Below are positions 1 through 12,222 of a DNA stretch of 64,000 nucleotides, one piece after another. The position numbers were made by a program, and so were the translations under genes. The notes beneath the pieces were generated by a model. It had not been told where the DNA came from. It was given only the letters and a program-made list of their open reading frames with translations, and searched no databases. How positions within the stretch are numbered: position 1 is the first letter of the stretch; the number at the start of each line of letters is the position of its first letter. The stretch comes from Monomorium pharaonis (lineage: Eukaryota; Arthropoda; Insecta; Hymenoptera; Formicidae): NCBI RefSeq assembly GCF_013373865.1, contig NC_050473.1, positions 21,119,597 through 21,183,596 on the forward strand. The letters run 5' to 3'.

Positions 1-1060
1 AACGATTGAACGGAAAATATCGCTATTTGTTCGTCTCGCATGGAAATTACGAAAATGACAATTAGGAATGTCGCGTGGGCAATTGTGATCGAGTTCATTG
101 AGATGATCATCGGGAGCGCGTACGAATGCAGGAAAGAGCCAGGGAGAGCCGAGGTCATGAGCCCTTTCGGACGCGCGTAGCGTTCTCTTTTGACGGAATT
201 TCTCATTGATACCCGACTATCCGAAAGGATATTTTTGGTCCCGCAAATATTAGGCTTGCATGCCTCACGATCTCGAGATTTAAATGCAAATACGAAAGTT
301 GTCATTCACAAGTGAGTCTGCTTTTGCTCGTCGCCGTTTATTACAGCGCGTTTTTTAATTTTTATTTTTGTTTGCATGAAAGAGATACTGAGTAGATAGA
401 CACAGTAAAATATTATGTACGGTGAATAAATAATATTTTGTGCGACGGTGGAGGCGTTTTTGTAAAGAGGTCCTGTTTTGCTTTTCGCCATATGTTTCAA
501 ATGCTTTCAGGCGCTTTGCCCTATTGGGAAAATCTCGCATTTCCCTTTGTAATTGTCGAACCATAACGCATGTCATAAAAACGACGATCGAGAAAAGGGA
601 GTAGGACGAGAAGAAAACGTAAATGAATACTGTGAAATGGAGTGACTTCGAATAACTGTTAGGGGTTTCGTTCTTTATTTCTTAATTGTACACAAGCGGA
701 TAAAGGAAATAGAAAGTTTATAATAATTATATAAATAACTTATCACATGTTAATTGAAATTTTTTACAAATTGCAAATGTTTAAAAATTTTGTTGAATGT
801 TTCAAATTTGATAAAAACTTTGTTTTGGAAAATTTTATAAAATTTACGAATCCGATAAGAAATGAATGAGCGCTCATGTATTCTGCGGAGGATCGATTTT
901 CATCTCTCTATTCTTCTCTTCTTGAAATATTTACTTATATAGATAAAATTGTGTGAGAAAACATATCATCGTCTGTCACCTGTTGAATCCACATCAGCAA
1001 GCTTGGATTTCCGGTATTATTATTGTGGATACTCTTATATGTGAAAACATTGTTGCTTAC
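1..1060. other. Unassigned DNA, no gene recognised
   Basis: No convincing exon, repeat boundary or RNA gene is visible. The first 600 bases are less AT-rich than what follows and could hold an untranslated exon or old repeat, but no splice-bounded open frame stands out. From about 700 on it is plain AT-rich sequence up to the TA that precedes the first CCCAG element. Confidence 0.4.
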
Positions 1061-1458
1061 TACCCAGTGAACAATACGTTGTCAAAAAGATCTCTAAAAG
1101 ATATCTTGTTTCTGAAAATGATAACATAAAGAGACTTCTAAAAGATAACATAATGATGTCAGAATGTTAACCAATGCGCCGTTTTTTGAGAACCGAAAGA
1201 TATCATAAAACTGATATCTAAAAGATTTCTTAAATCGGATATCTAAAAAATTTCTTAAATCGGATATCTAAAAAAATTCTTAAATCGGATATCTAATAGA
1301 TTTCTTAAATCAGATATTTTTAAACTGCAACTAAAGATAAAAAAATAAAATAAAAATTCATTTTTTTAAAATTATTTTTATTAACAATAACATACTAAAT
1401 TTAGGACAAATTTTTATTGATTAATTAAATTTAAATTAAATTATTTTATTTTTACTTG

Positions 1459-1529
1459 CCGATGGTAGGTTTGAACCCGGAACCTTAGGATGACGAACCT
1501 TGTACTCTATCTGCTACGCCAATTTGACT
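1459..1529 (-). repeat. tRNA-like module inside element A
   Basis: Read on the minus strand this has an A-box-like TGGCGTAGCAGA, then AGAGTAC, and a B-box-like GGTTCAAACC about 40 bases later, spaced as in a tRNA. The acceptor stem does not close, so it is not a functional tRNA. It looks like the head of a tRNA-derived SINE carried in the DNA transposon, and recurs at 4521-4590 and 52911-52981. Confidence 0.55.
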
Positions 1530-1925
1530 TATCGATATGGGTACTTGTTATTGTCTTATACATATAATACTAATATGATATAAACTGATGCAATTATATT
1601 ATTTTTTATAAAAGCAATTAAATTCTGCAAAACATTAGAAATAAATAGCATTAATTTATTTACTTATTAATTTCATATTGTTAAATTTATCTTTTTTCAT
1701 TTAATAATTTGATGGATATTGCGATCTATTTTTAGCATTAATAGTTTGAAGTGTTCAAATGGTTAATTAGGTGGTTTTTATTATTCTGTTTTTGTTTAGT
1801 ACAGGATAAATTTAGATTTTGTGCATTTTTTGTGCACAGTAATTTTGAAAACATTATCTTTATGATAATTTTTAAATAATATCAAATGAATTTCTCATTT
1901 AAGATATTATAATGTTATCTAATTT

Positions 1926-2440
1926 ATGAGTCAACTACAACGCGCATGGACGGCTCAAAAATTGGACAGCATTGTGATATCTTTTATGAGACATCAAGCT
2001 GATATCATTTAGCTGATGTTATAAAGATAACATTTTCAAGAAACTTAAATGAGACTCTTCAATTAGATATCTCAAAGACCTCTTAGTGTTGTCTGACTTC
2101 TGAGTCAACTACGACGCGCATGGACGGCTCAAAAATCGGACAGCATTGTGATATCTTTTATGAGACATCAAGCTGATATCATTTAGCTGATGCTATAAAG
2201 ATAACATTTTCAAGAAACTTAAATGAGACTCTTCAATTAGATATCTCGAAGACCTCTTAGTGTTGTCTGATTTCTGAGTCAACTACGACGCGCATAGACG
2301 GCTCAAAAATCGGACAGCATTGTGATATCTTTTATGAGATACTAAGCTGATATTATTTAACTGATGTCATAAGGATAACATTTTCAAGAAACTTAAGTAA
2401 GATTCTTTAATGAGATATCTTAAAGACCTCTCTTAGTAGA
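1926..2440. repeat. 175-bp tandem repeat, 3 units
   Basis: The phrase GAGTCAACTACRACGCGCAT recurs at about 1926, 2101 and 2276, each followed by GGACAGCATTGTGATATC and AAGATAACATTTTCAAG. Units are nearly identical at roughly 175 bp. Copy B carries four units, so the array length varies between copies. Confidence 0.8.
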
Positions 2441-2767
2441 CGTCTCTGGTAAATGTTACCATTTTGACATCATTTCCAAGATATCTAAATGTTTTCTTAA
2501 AAAAGTTCTCTTAAAGTTTTCATTCTGACACGCGTGTTGTCTGGGTAGATATCCGATTTGCGTTATATCTGATTTATTTTATGCACAGAGTTGATAAGTA
2601 TATTATTTTAAACTAAATTTAAAAGTAATTTATAAAATCAGATTATGTTAAAAATTGTATAAACGAAAAATTAACACTGTTAAAAGTTGCGTTAAGAGGC
2701 TAAACTGCTCATCAAACTTGATTGAGGTCGATAATGCAGAGTCATTATTTATTCTTGTTTATAAAAA

Positions 2768-3060
2768 AAATTGCTTTAAAATACAAGTTATATAGCTTAT
2801 ACTTACAAATAAATGGTGTCTCGCAGTTTGGAATAGAAGGAATAAGACTATATTTGTCAAATTACGTTTACAAGCCGCAAAAAAACATATTTGTGATCAA
2901 AAATTTTATTCATTTAAGCGCTTTTATTTTTAAAATATCTTTTTTGTACGGCTTGTAAACGTAATTTGACGATTATAATCTTATTTCTCAATCTATTCCG
3001 AACCCGGGAACACCATTCATTTGTATGTATAAGCTACATAACTTGTATTTTGAAGCAAAT
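2768..3060. repeat. Inverted repeat, about 100-bp arms
   Basis: The left arm (about 2778-2877), with CAAATTACGTTTACAAGCCG at its inner end, returns as reverse complement at about 2950-3060 (CGGCTTGTAAACGTAATTTG near its start). The central spacer is about 70 bp. The sequence CAAACTTGATYGAGGTCGAT lies just left of it (2713) and again at 3267, suggesting an old foldback inserted in a duplicated repeat. Confidence 0.65.
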
Positions 3061-3244
3061 ATTTTTAGGAACAAATAAACTTTAAAAAATTTTTTGCATT
3101 TTTGGTCTTTATCTAATCGTCCCTGGGTTCATTTGTGTACGTACTTTAAAAGTGTAAAAGGAATTATCAATTCTGTAAATTCAATTCGAAATTAAGTGAT
3201 TAAACAGAATGTCGGTAAAACACACGGCTTTAGCATCTTTTTAA

Positions 3245-3800
3245 GGGGATGATGGACTGCCTCTCAAACTTGATCGAGGTCGATAATGTAGAGTCATTCA
3301 TGCACATCATTAATGAGATTTCGTATATATCTCTTTTATAAATTTGGAAATTCTTTTCCAGAATTAAAGTACACATATTAATATCCATCTGTGAATTGGA
3401 CTTTATATCAAGGACAAAAAAAAATTTTTTTATTGCTCTACTTATTAATAACTTTTTACGCGTATATGACCTAAATTTTCGTTTCACAATTTCGTTTCAA
3501 TTAGGCACTAAAATCTAATTTTCGAAACTCGACACTGTTTGTTCTCGTCGTCTACTAGTCTGTGAATACGAATTTCGTAGATACAAACTGTAGATCTTTT
3601 ATATTAAGCAAACATTGTTATGATGTGACAAATTAACAATTTTTTCTCGTTTTTAGAGGAAATTCCACTCCACAGACTGATAGCATGCGTATTCTTTTAT
3701 TCTGGAGAAGGATTTCCAAATCTATAAAAGAAATAAAAAGATATTGTTAAACAAAAGTTACTATCTTTTTGTTGGTAAAACAGACAACTCCAACATCCCC
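3245..3800. mobile_element. Candidate MITE flanked by TTAA
   Basis: GGGGATGATGGACT at the left and AACTCCAACATCCCC at the right are an imperfect inverted pair, and both ends are bordered by TTAA (3241-3244, 3801-3804). TTAA target duplication is typical of piggyBac and Kolobok elements. The interior has no recognisable coding sequence. Short terminal repeats and no second copy keep confidence moderate. Confidence 0.45.
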
Positions 3801-3844
3801 TTAAGATTAAATACTAAAGATTAAACAAAGAAATTTATATTTTT

Positions 3845-4075
3845 TTGAAGAAATGCGAGTTAATTTTGCAATTCTGACCTTGGATTCGAATTCAGCGGGT
3901 CAAAATACATAAGGATTGACTAGTTTGGTCCGCTGGACCAAAAAAAAAAATTTTTTTTTTAGATTAGAAAATGCGAGCTAACTTTGCTATTCTGACCTTG
4001 GATTCGGATTCAGCGGGTCGAAATACAGAAGGATTGGCTAGTCTAGTCCGTCGGACCAATTACTTTTTTTTGTGT
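3845..4075. repeat. Direct duplication of a 120-bp dispersed repeat
   Basis: Two direct copies, one near 3853-3943 and one near 3970-4060, each contain ATGCGAGYTAAYTTTGC, CTGACCTTGGATTCG, TTCAGCGGGTC and end in a GGTCCGYYGGACC palindrome. The internal phrase resembles the core of the hairpin elements at 16915-17505 (TTTGGATTCAGCAGGCC), so this may be a decayed relative. Confidence 0.6.
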
Positions 4076-4520
4076 GCCTGTTATGAGCGAGGCACTCACA
4101 ACCGATAGTAAAATTAAATATTATAGTATCCCAGTGAACAATACGTTGTCAAAAAGATCTCTAAAAGATATCTTGTTTCTGAAAATGATAACATAAAGAG
4201 ACTTCTAAAAGATGACATAATGATGTCAGAATGTTAACCAATGCGCCGTTTTTTGAGAACAGAAAGATATAAAACTGATACCTAAAAGATTTCTTAAATC
4301 GGATATCTAAAAAATTTCTTAAACCGGATATCTAAAAAATTTCTTAAATCGGATATCTAAAAGGTTTCTTAAATCAGATATTTTTTAACTGCAACTAAAG
4401 ATAAAAAAATAAAATAAAAATTCATTTTTTAAGAATTATTTTTATCAACAGTAACATACTAAATTTAGGACAAATTTTTATTGATTAATTAAATTTAAAT
4501 TAAATTATTTTATTCTTACT

Positions 4521-4590
4521 TGCCGCTGGTAGGTTTGAACCCGGAACCTTAGGATGACGAACCTTGTACTCTATCTGCTACGCCAATTTG
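4521..4590 (-). repeat. tRNA-like module inside element B
   Basis: Same minus-strand A-box/B-box segment as at 1459-1529, with only a few substitutions. Conservation of both boxes in all three copies is noted, but copies A and B are close relatives so the conservation is only partly informative. Confidence 0.55.
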
Positions 4591-5012
4591 ACTTATCGAT
4601 ATGGGTACTTGTTATTGTCTTATACATATAATACCAATATGTTATAAACTGACGCAATTATATTATTTTTTATAAAAGCAATTAAATTTTACAAAACATA
4701 TTAAAAATAAATAGCATTAATTTATTTACTTATTAATTTCATTGTTAAATTTATCTTTTTCCATAGCCTTAATAATTTGATGGAAATTGCGATCTATTTT
4801 TAACATTAATAGTTTGAAGCGTTCAAATGGTTAATTAGATGGTTTTTATTATTCTGTTTTTGTTTAGTACATGATAAATTTAGATTTTGTGCATTTTTTG
4901 TGCACAGTAATTGTAGGCAAACCGTTATTTTTGAAAACATTATCTTTATAATAATTTTTAAATAATATCAAATGGATTTCTCATTTAAGATATTATAATG
5001 TTATCTAATTTA

Positions 5013-5700
5013 TGAGTCAACTACAACGCGCATGGACGGCTCAAAAATCGGACAGCATTGTGATATCTTTTATGAGACATCAAGCTGATATCATTTAGCT
5101 GATGCTATAAAGATAACATTTTCAAGAAACTTAAATGAGACTCTTCAATTAGATATCTCAAAGACCTCTTAGTGTTGTCTGATTTCTGAGTCAACTACGA
5201 CGCGCATGGACGGCTCAAAAATCGGACAGCATTATGATATCTTTTATGAGACATCAAGCTGATATCATTTAGCTAATGTTATAAAGATAACATTTTCAAG
5301 AAACTTAAATGAGATTCTTTAATTAGATATCTCAAAGACCTCTTAGTGTTGTCTGATTTCTGAGTCAACTACGACGCGCATGGACGGCTCAAAAATCGGA
5401 CAGCATTGTGATATCTTTTATGAGACATCAAGCTGATATCATTTAGCTGATGTTATAAAGATAACATTTTCAAGAAACTTAAATGAGACTCTTCAATTAG
5501 ATATCTCAAAGACCTCTTAGTGTTGTCTGATTTCTGAGTCAACTACGACGCGCATGGACGGCTCAAAAATCGGACAGCATTATGATATCTTTTATGAGAT
5601 ACCAAGCTGATATCATTTAACTGATGTCATAAGGATAACATTTTCAAGAAACTTAAGTAAGACTTTTCAATGAGATATCTTAAAGACCTCTTTTAGTAGA
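5013..5700. repeat. 175-bp tandem repeat, 4 units
   Basis: GAGTCAACTACRACGCGCATGG starts at about 5013, 5188, 5364 and 5538. Units match those in copy A. Confidence 0.8.
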
Positions 5701-5888
5701 CGTCTCTGGTAAATGTTACCATTTTGACATCATTTTCAAGATATCTAAATGTTTTCTTAAAAAAGTTCTCTTAAAGTTTTCATTCTGACAAGCGTGTTGT
5801 CTGGGATAATAATGGATAATATAATAATATTAAAATTAAATTATAAAAGATATTAGAATAGTTCGCCAAGGAAGGCCCGTTATCGCGA

Positions 5889-6392
5889 TGTCAAGTAACA
5901 TGCCTCGTGCGCTGCCGGCCGACCATTGCACCGGACATCGCATGGAATTTAGCGAAGTTCAGCTTAGCAATGATCATGCCACCGGAAATGCATATTTGCG
6001 TTTTGACAATTGTTGCTAAGCTCGCGAATATTTCGCGCGCGCCGGATGCGCGCGGTTATGACCATATATAGTCATGCGGAGGGCCCATTGCCCTACTATT
6101 ACACCAAATCCGTGGCACTACTTAAGCCGCTGCCGGAAAGCGGACCGCGGGATCAGTGATAGTCAATCAAGCCGATACATACGGCTCGCGAGATTAGCAT
6201 ACAAACTTAGAGTTCGGGACTTAATTACAACGCATCTCGAGCGAGCGAATATACAGTGCGCTATCTCAGAGCCGCGTGCCGTATCTTATCACCTCTGAAT
6301 AAAACGACACGGCACCTTCGCCGATCGCAAGTGTAAAGAACTGCCTTCTAACTACAGAGAATAAACACTTCTTTTGTTAATTACTAATAACA
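5889..6392 (+). mobile_element. Candidate BEL/Pao-like LTR with start of leader
   Basis: A GC-rich block starts TGTCAAGTAACATG and ends ACTAATAACA, with a TATA motif at 6065 and AATAAA signals at 6298 and 6360, the order expected of U3-R-U5. Six bases after the proposed end comes TTGGTGACTCGAGG (6399), which resembles the TTGGTGAC leader after BEL/Pao LTRs as I recall it. The following leader runs to about 6560 and then fades into AT-rich DNA, so the internal region is missing. The left boundary is uncertain because no partner LTR or target duplication could be compared. Confidence 0.45.
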
Positions 6393-6599
6393 AATATGTT
6401 GGTGACTCGAGGACTCTGCCAACGAAAGCCTCCTTTTGCGAGTTCTTACTCCTAAGACAGCAACGAACCCAATAAGATTATTTGTCGCACTGCAAGGTAC
6501 GGCAAAATCATTTTCTTGCACCGCAAGGTACAACATGCCTGTTTTATTATTGCGACAGAGGGAGGAAACTATATATAAACCTAAAAATCTTACTTTTAT

Positions 6600-7006
6600 T
6601 AAATAAGTCTATCTACTTTTATCTCTCGTCACAATTATGGTACAGTTTTTTTTAACCTAATAATTTATTTTATATAAATTTATAATTTTATAACAAAAGA
6701 TTTTTGTAAACAAAACCAATTTTTTGCATTTATTTTTGTGATGGCCATATTATCACCTCTGTTTCTCTTTAACTCATTATGCAGTATCGCTACATTTTTT
6801 TAAATAATATGTAATATAATAAATAGTTGATAACTTTAAATCTAAAATCTAATAAACAACACTTTAATGAATATAACCGTTAAATTTCAATTTAAAATAT
6901 TAATTATTAATAAAAGTTATTGTATAAAATGTAAATAGGTGACTATATTACTATCTTCTTTATTATTATTATTGTTATGTAATAAAGTTAAAAGTACACA
7001 CATAGG
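6600..7006. other. AT-rich spacer
   Basis: Strongly AT-rich, with no repeat boundary, open frame or RNA gene that I can recognise. Confidence 0.5.
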
Positions 7007-7750
7007 GTACGTTCGTCTTGCTCGCTTTTACGCTGTTAGTATTGACGCTTAGATGCAGTAATTTTGTCCGTTCGTGTACAGGATACAGCGTAGAAACGCT
7101 AGCTGCAAGTCGAACGACTGTTATACTTATTTTGACGGAAAAAATGGCTGCTCTTAGTAATAATCAACGCCGAATATTAGCTTTAATAGTAAATGAATTT
7201 TACAATATCATGTTCTCATCTTCATCGAAAGAAACTGAAAAGGATGATATTGAAGTTGAAATATTACAAAATAAAAATGATGTTAAACAACATGTTCACT
7301 GTTTTCAAAATTACGTAGAGCTAGGTTATCATATCACAGTATACTAATAACCAGTTTAAATTTCATTTCAGGTAAATTAATTAGGTTTTATTAACTATTA
7401 AAAAGTAATATATTGAGAAAACACAATATTTATTTATATTATATTCACACATATATTGAATGAAGATTATAAATTGCTTCATTTTATTTATTCGAATATA
7501 TAAATTATTGTTAGTAATAACCACAACTAGTAATACTGTTGGCGAGTAATTTCGCGTTTGTCTGAACTAAAAGCGCTTACGCTTTTGCACTACCTTTTTT
7601 AAGAAAGCGATTGTAAGCGAGAAATGATGACGTTTTTACTATGAAATTATGATGTCATTGCTTTACGAAAGCGTGTGAAAGTGCCAAGTCGAACGCCGAT
7701 AGCGATGCTTGTGAGCGCTTTCAGCATGAAAGCGAGCAAGACGAACGCAC
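7007..7750. mobile_element. TIR element, about 29-bp termini
   Basis: GTACGTTCGTCTTGCTCGC at the left pairs with GCGAGCAAGACGAACGCAC at the right; imperfect pairing continues through TTTTACGCTG/CAGCATGAAA. A 67-residue open stretch beginning MAALSNNQRR at 7144 could be the N-terminal remnant of a transposase, but I do not recognise it. CATAG occurs just outside both ends but not in a clean register, so the target duplication and superfamily are unresolved; a GTRCGTTCG start would suit PIF/Harbinger. Confidence 0.6.
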
Positions 7751-7757
7751 TCATAGA

Positions 7758-7804
7758 CCCACGCGCGCGCGCGCGCACACGCATGCACGCACACATGCAC
7801 GCAC
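7758..7804. repeat. Alternating purine-pyrimidine microsatellite
   Basis: A run of alternating GC, CA and GCAC units. It lies directly beside the right end of the preceding TIR element. Confidence 0.85.
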
Positions 7805-8480
7805 ACTCAAAAGTTTTATGGATGTGTATTTTTTACATAATTTTGAGAAATATATCAGGCATTAATTTTTTAATTTTGGTGTAATTTGAAGAACTTAAGT
7901 ATAGCTCTCAAATTACGTAATTAAATTTAATGTTTGTGACGTAATAGTTTAAATAATGAAGTAATTTTTATATTATTATAACGTTACATCAAGGTAGTTT
8001 TGTATCCTAGCGCGAATTAATTTATCTTAATTTAGCAGATGAAGAGATTGACTCGGGTCACTAGCTAGCGTTAGAACGTTATTAATTTTTAAGTAGTACA
8101 GACATAAAGTGGAAGTGAGGTACGTTTATACTTCAGTTTAATACATTTATGTATATACATTTTGTTCGTATATTGCCATACGGAACACTGTTTTTTTGTA
8201 TTTATATTTTACTTGGACGGGCATTCGCTAGAAAGAGAGATATTGCGGCTGCGTTTGCACGAACTGCAATGTTCCTGTGTGTGAAGACCACAGAACAATA
8301 ACAATGTCGCGAATGCTATTTGGAGTCATGAAAATATTTTAATAAAACTTATTAGAATTTATTTACTTCAAGCATAGACAATATCAAGAAAGGACTTAGT
8401 TTACAATCAAGACTTATCCAAGCATCTATCCCTACCTTACAAATTCTCTATCACACACGTACCTCCATCCATGCGTTTAA
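7805..8480. other. No gene recognised
   Basis: AT-rich sequence with no splice-bounded exon or repeat boundary that I can support. Confidence 0.4.
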
Positions 8481-9880
8481 CTATCCATCTATCCTAACCA
8501 ATACATCGCATGGCTTTATTTATATTATTAGCATATCAAATCTTATTACTTTGCTATAATCCTACATTTTCTCTTCGCACGAATTTTCCTACAATAATAA
8601 ATTTTATTCTCTTCAGCATCTCATGGCCAAGAACAGAATCCTACATAAAATACAGTATGATTCTATCTAAACATTTTTCTCGCACTATCTTCCTATCATC
8701 ACTTTATTTAGTCTTTTTTCTTTTAACCTGTAATTATACACCCTTATAACTAATCTCTCTTGCTTTATTTACTAATTTTTACAAAAATCTTTTTTTTACC
8801 TCCTTTTTTCCCCTAAACATTCCTTTTGCCTTCTTCTACTAAAAGTTATTTCTATAATTCTTAGATTCCATATCTTGTTAGTTGCCCTTATTCATTTCTT
8901 TCTTAACATGTTTATCATAACATATCATATCCTATTATACCGTTCTATTCACAAAAATTCTGTCTATAATACAATCTAATCAAATCTCATTGTTCTTCTT
9001 TTACCTATCATTCCATCTTTTCTCTGTTTACAATCTTCTTACTACTTATAACTATATTCGTCTAATCTTTCTATTTAGGCCTTTTCCTATGCGTACTAGT
9101 TCCTCTGCACTTCCTCTTTCGTAATCACATTCTCTCTTAACCTAATTCTACATCTTCTGTTCTATTTTATATGTACCTGTCTAATTTTATTATCTACATC
9201 TGAAAATCAAAGAACCCATTTCACAGCCCTGTCTTGCTCCCATCGTTGTACTGCACACTTATGCCAATCCTGACTGTCGCCCTCGTGCCATTGTACCTTC
9301 TTTCAATCTTTCTTTCTTCTGGCTTCACAGTTTCTAATTCCTCTTTTAACGTTATCGTGAGCTGCTTTCCAATGCATCCATAAAGAGGGCGAAAAACTTT
9401 TTATTTTTTTTCTCCTTCTCTGCACAGTATGAGTCACAATAAATAATGTTCCTTACTTCTTTACCTTGATATTTCCTCTTGTCTCTTCTCTCTCCTACAA
9501 CTCTGTTCCATCCAATAGTTTTATCAAGCGGATTTTCCTTTTTCCTTGTTGTTTCTTATTTACTCTTTTTCTCCTCTGTTCCTAGTTATGTATTTCCAAT
9601 TCTATTGCCTTTACAGACTTTAAACTTCAAAATCTATTTCCTCTCTTTTCTTCATTTTCTTTGTCTTGCTTCTGATTCAAAAAGCCCTTTAGTCTTTACT
9701 CTTCTTCTCCAATTGGTCATCTCTCGTAACTGTTTCTTTTCATCTCTTTAAAATCATTTACATTTTTTTCTTCTTATTTGTATAGTCTTTATTTTACTTT
9801 TCCTTACTTTACCTTACTTTATTTTACAGATCTTATGATCCGTTCCTTTTCTTTTCTCTACGCCTCTATATATCTATATA

Positions 9881-10087
9881 CACTGGAACCCCGCGTTAGC
9901 GGACTGTTCGGGGCTTTGGTCCGCTAACGCGGGGTTATCTCCTATTGCTTGGTTTCACTCCCACTCCGTGAAATACGCGACTGCATTGCTCATTGCTATC
10001 CCCCACACACGCTACTCATGTGGGCCGAGTGCATATGGAGGGGATAGTTTCCGCTAACGCGGAGTACGCTAACGCGGGGTTCCAGTG
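9881..10087. mobile_element. pogo/Tigger-type MITE
   Basis: CACTGGAACCCCGCGTTAGCG at 9881 is the inverted complement of CGCTAACGCGGGGTTCCAGTG ending at 10087. Both ends are bordered by TA (9879-9880, 10088-10089). The 207-bp length, TA duplication and CACTGGAACC terminus fit the pogo branch of Tc1/mariner. The GCTAACGCGG motif recurs internally. No coding capacity. Confidence 0.85.
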
Positions 10088-10089
10088 TA

Positions 10090-10330
10090 TCTATATTGTT
10101 GCTTTCTGGATCGTCTTCTGTAATATTCTTCCAGAATTCTGTTGCCTCGTTATCCAGGATCTCCATTTATCTTTTCCACCTTTTTCTCTTGTATATGCGT
10201 TTTGCTTCGTCATCCTCTCCTATTCTTGATCTTCTTTCTGCAGTCCTTTCCTCCTCCTCTTCTTTCTGCTTTCCAATCTCATCGCCTAGGAGCTGCGATC
10301 TGCGTCCACTCTTTTCTCTACTAAAATCTC
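10090..10330 (-). pseudogene. Degenerate LINE-like coding fragment
   Basis: Read from about 10315 downward the minus strand stays open for some 50 codons, passes one TAA, and continues for another 25. It contains RTAERRSRIGEDDEAKR and then EFWKNITEDDPE before running into the MITE at 10087. Charged, helix-prone text of this kind is common in the linker regions of non-LTR retrotransposons. I see no catalytic motif, so the assignment rests on open length and composition only. Confidence 0.3.
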
Positions 10331-10859
10331 TTATACAAACAGTTTCATTTACTAATATATTGTGCTTATTTTACATATCTATACTATAATATCTCTTTTT
10401 TACTTTATCTACGTATATTCTCGTCCTTTCTTTTTTGTCTGATTATCTCTCTAAAACTATGAACATAACCTATCTCTTGCTTACTTCTGTATTCTCTAAC
10501 CTTATTCTATTTTTCTTTTCTGTTTTCTTTAACTTACCTTTCTACCTTACTTAATTCTCTCTTAACCGCATTCTCCAACCCTTTTCTGTCCCCCTTTATC
10601 TCTTTTTCTCCTCGCTCTTATCTATACATTTTCCCGCGCTCGTCTATGCATCCTAATCTCTTTAGTCGCGATCTTTCTACCCGTCTTTTATTCTGTCTTC
10701 TTGCTTCTATAGCGTTTCCTTCAATTCCCCAGCAACTTTACTTTCCTCCCTTCCCATTCTCTTCTATTTTTTCATTCTAAATCTCTAAATACCTACTTAA
10801 TTCTGTCCTATACACGCACAATCGCCGCCACACGATCATTCGCTCTCACACCACCTAAC

Positions 10860-11200
10860 CAAGTTCTGAAAATATTTTAATATTTTTTTACTTTAATATT
10901 GTGTTTTATATTAAAAGAAAACATTTTTAGAATTTTATAGCAAAATAAAAAATATTGATTGTGTCTTTATTCATTTTTCCCCTTTCTTAAGATATTGTTT
11001 TTCTTAACTTTTATTTGTCCAAATAATTATACTTTTTAAACAATACTCAAAATCCATTTTATCCCGGCTAGATTTGTTTTACCTTTTTAAAATTGTTTTT
11101 TTTAATCCGTTAAAAATTGACGATAATATAATAGATTTTTTAAAAGAGCTCATTTTTCTGATTTTTTAAAATCAAGTTTTATTAGTTAATTTTGTTAGTT
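10860..11200. other. AT-rich spacer
   Basis: No recognisable feature between the pyrimidine-rich block and the 54-bp repeats. Confidence 0.45.
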
Positions 11201-11204
11201 AATA

Positions 11205-11640
11205 ATGGAAGGGGATGCGGCAAAGCCTCTTTTTCGTGAGTTTGCGACTTTCCACGCATTGCGAGGTTCATCCATACCCCTTTCTCCCCCCCCCCCCCCG
11301 CCTTGCTTACAGAGCGAAACGACATCCACACTTGTACTGTACCACATGGGTTTGCGACTTTCTACGCGTAGCGTGGTCCATTCTTGTACTATGACAGGGT
11401 AAGTGCGGGAGACGGGGGCGAAACCCCCTTTGCGCGCGCGTGTGTGTGTGTGTGTGGTCACAGCGAAGAAGTGTTTATGCTTCATACTGTACCACATGGG
11501 TTTGCGACTTTCTACACGTAGCGAGATCCACTCTTGTACTGTACCAAATGGGTTTGCGATTTTCTACGCGTAACGAGATCCACTTTTGTACTGTACCACA
11601 TAGGTTTGCGACTTTTTAGGACACCCCTACCGACGAAGTG
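11205..11640. repeat. 54-bp repeat units flanking a microsatellite
   Basis: CACATGGGTTTGCGACTTTC or close variants recur at about 11343, 11491, 11545 and 11598, usually followed by TACGCGTAGCG and TCCACTYTTGTACTGTACCA. A poly-C tract is at 11286 and a (GT)n tract at 11440. The motif GGGTTTGCGACTTTCYACG is the same right-hand module that borders the microsatellites at 54758, 59400 and 59680. Confidence 0.8.

Positions 11641-12222
<582 letters not shown>

Larger units (their letters stand above)
1063..2545. mobile_element. CCCAG-terminal non-autonomous DNA transposon, copy A
   Basis: Starts CCCAGTGAACAATACGTTGTCA and ends with TGACACGCGTGTTGTCTGGG, an imperfect inverted pair, flanked on both sides by TA (1061-1062 and 2546-2547). 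It shares nearly its whole length with copy B at 4140-5805. Layout: left terminal motif, a short repeat built on GATATCTAAAAGATTTCTTAAATCG (about 1198-1318), a tRNA-like segment, AT-rich centre, then about three units of a 175-bp tandem repeat, then the right end. No open frame of transposase size is present, so it must have been moved by a partner in trans. Boundaries are supported by the second copy and by the inverted ends; superfamily is not certain. Confidence 0.8.
4140..5805. mobile_element. CCCAG-terminal non-autonomous DNA transposon, copy B
   Basis: Second copy of the 1063-2545 family, with the same termini, flanked by AT on both sides (4138-4139, 5806-5807). It differs from copy A by small indels, an extra short phrase near 4912 and a fourth 175-bp tandem unit. 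The tRNA-like module is at 4521-4590. No transposase frame. High identity to copy A indicates relatively recent spread. Confidence 0.8.
8480..10860 (-). repeat. Long pyrimidine-rich block, probable decayed LINE on minus strand
   Basis: For about 2.3 kb the plus strand is strongly C+T-rich, so the minus strand is purine-rich, as in Lys/Glu/Arg-rich coding. Several hydrophobic plus-strand frames here are by-products of that bias. In the minus direction only fragments look protein-like, best at 10090-10330. The pogo-type MITE at 9881-10087 is inserted in the block. A decayed non-LTR element is the best guess, but no catalytic motif is visible. Confidence 0.35.

Noticed and set aside
1459..1529. 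Genuine tRNA gene
   Set aside because: A and B boxes are tRNA-like but the acceptor stem does not pair and the segment is part of a repeated transposon.
5013..5700. CRISPR-like array
   Set aside because: The 175-bp units are contiguous and nearly identical with no unique spacers, in a eukaryotic transposon.
8510..10389. Hydrophobic Leu/Phe/Ser-rich plus-strand frames resembling membrane proteins
   Set aside because: The pyrimidine-rich composition yields Phe/Leu/Ser codons; no start context, splice sites or family motif.
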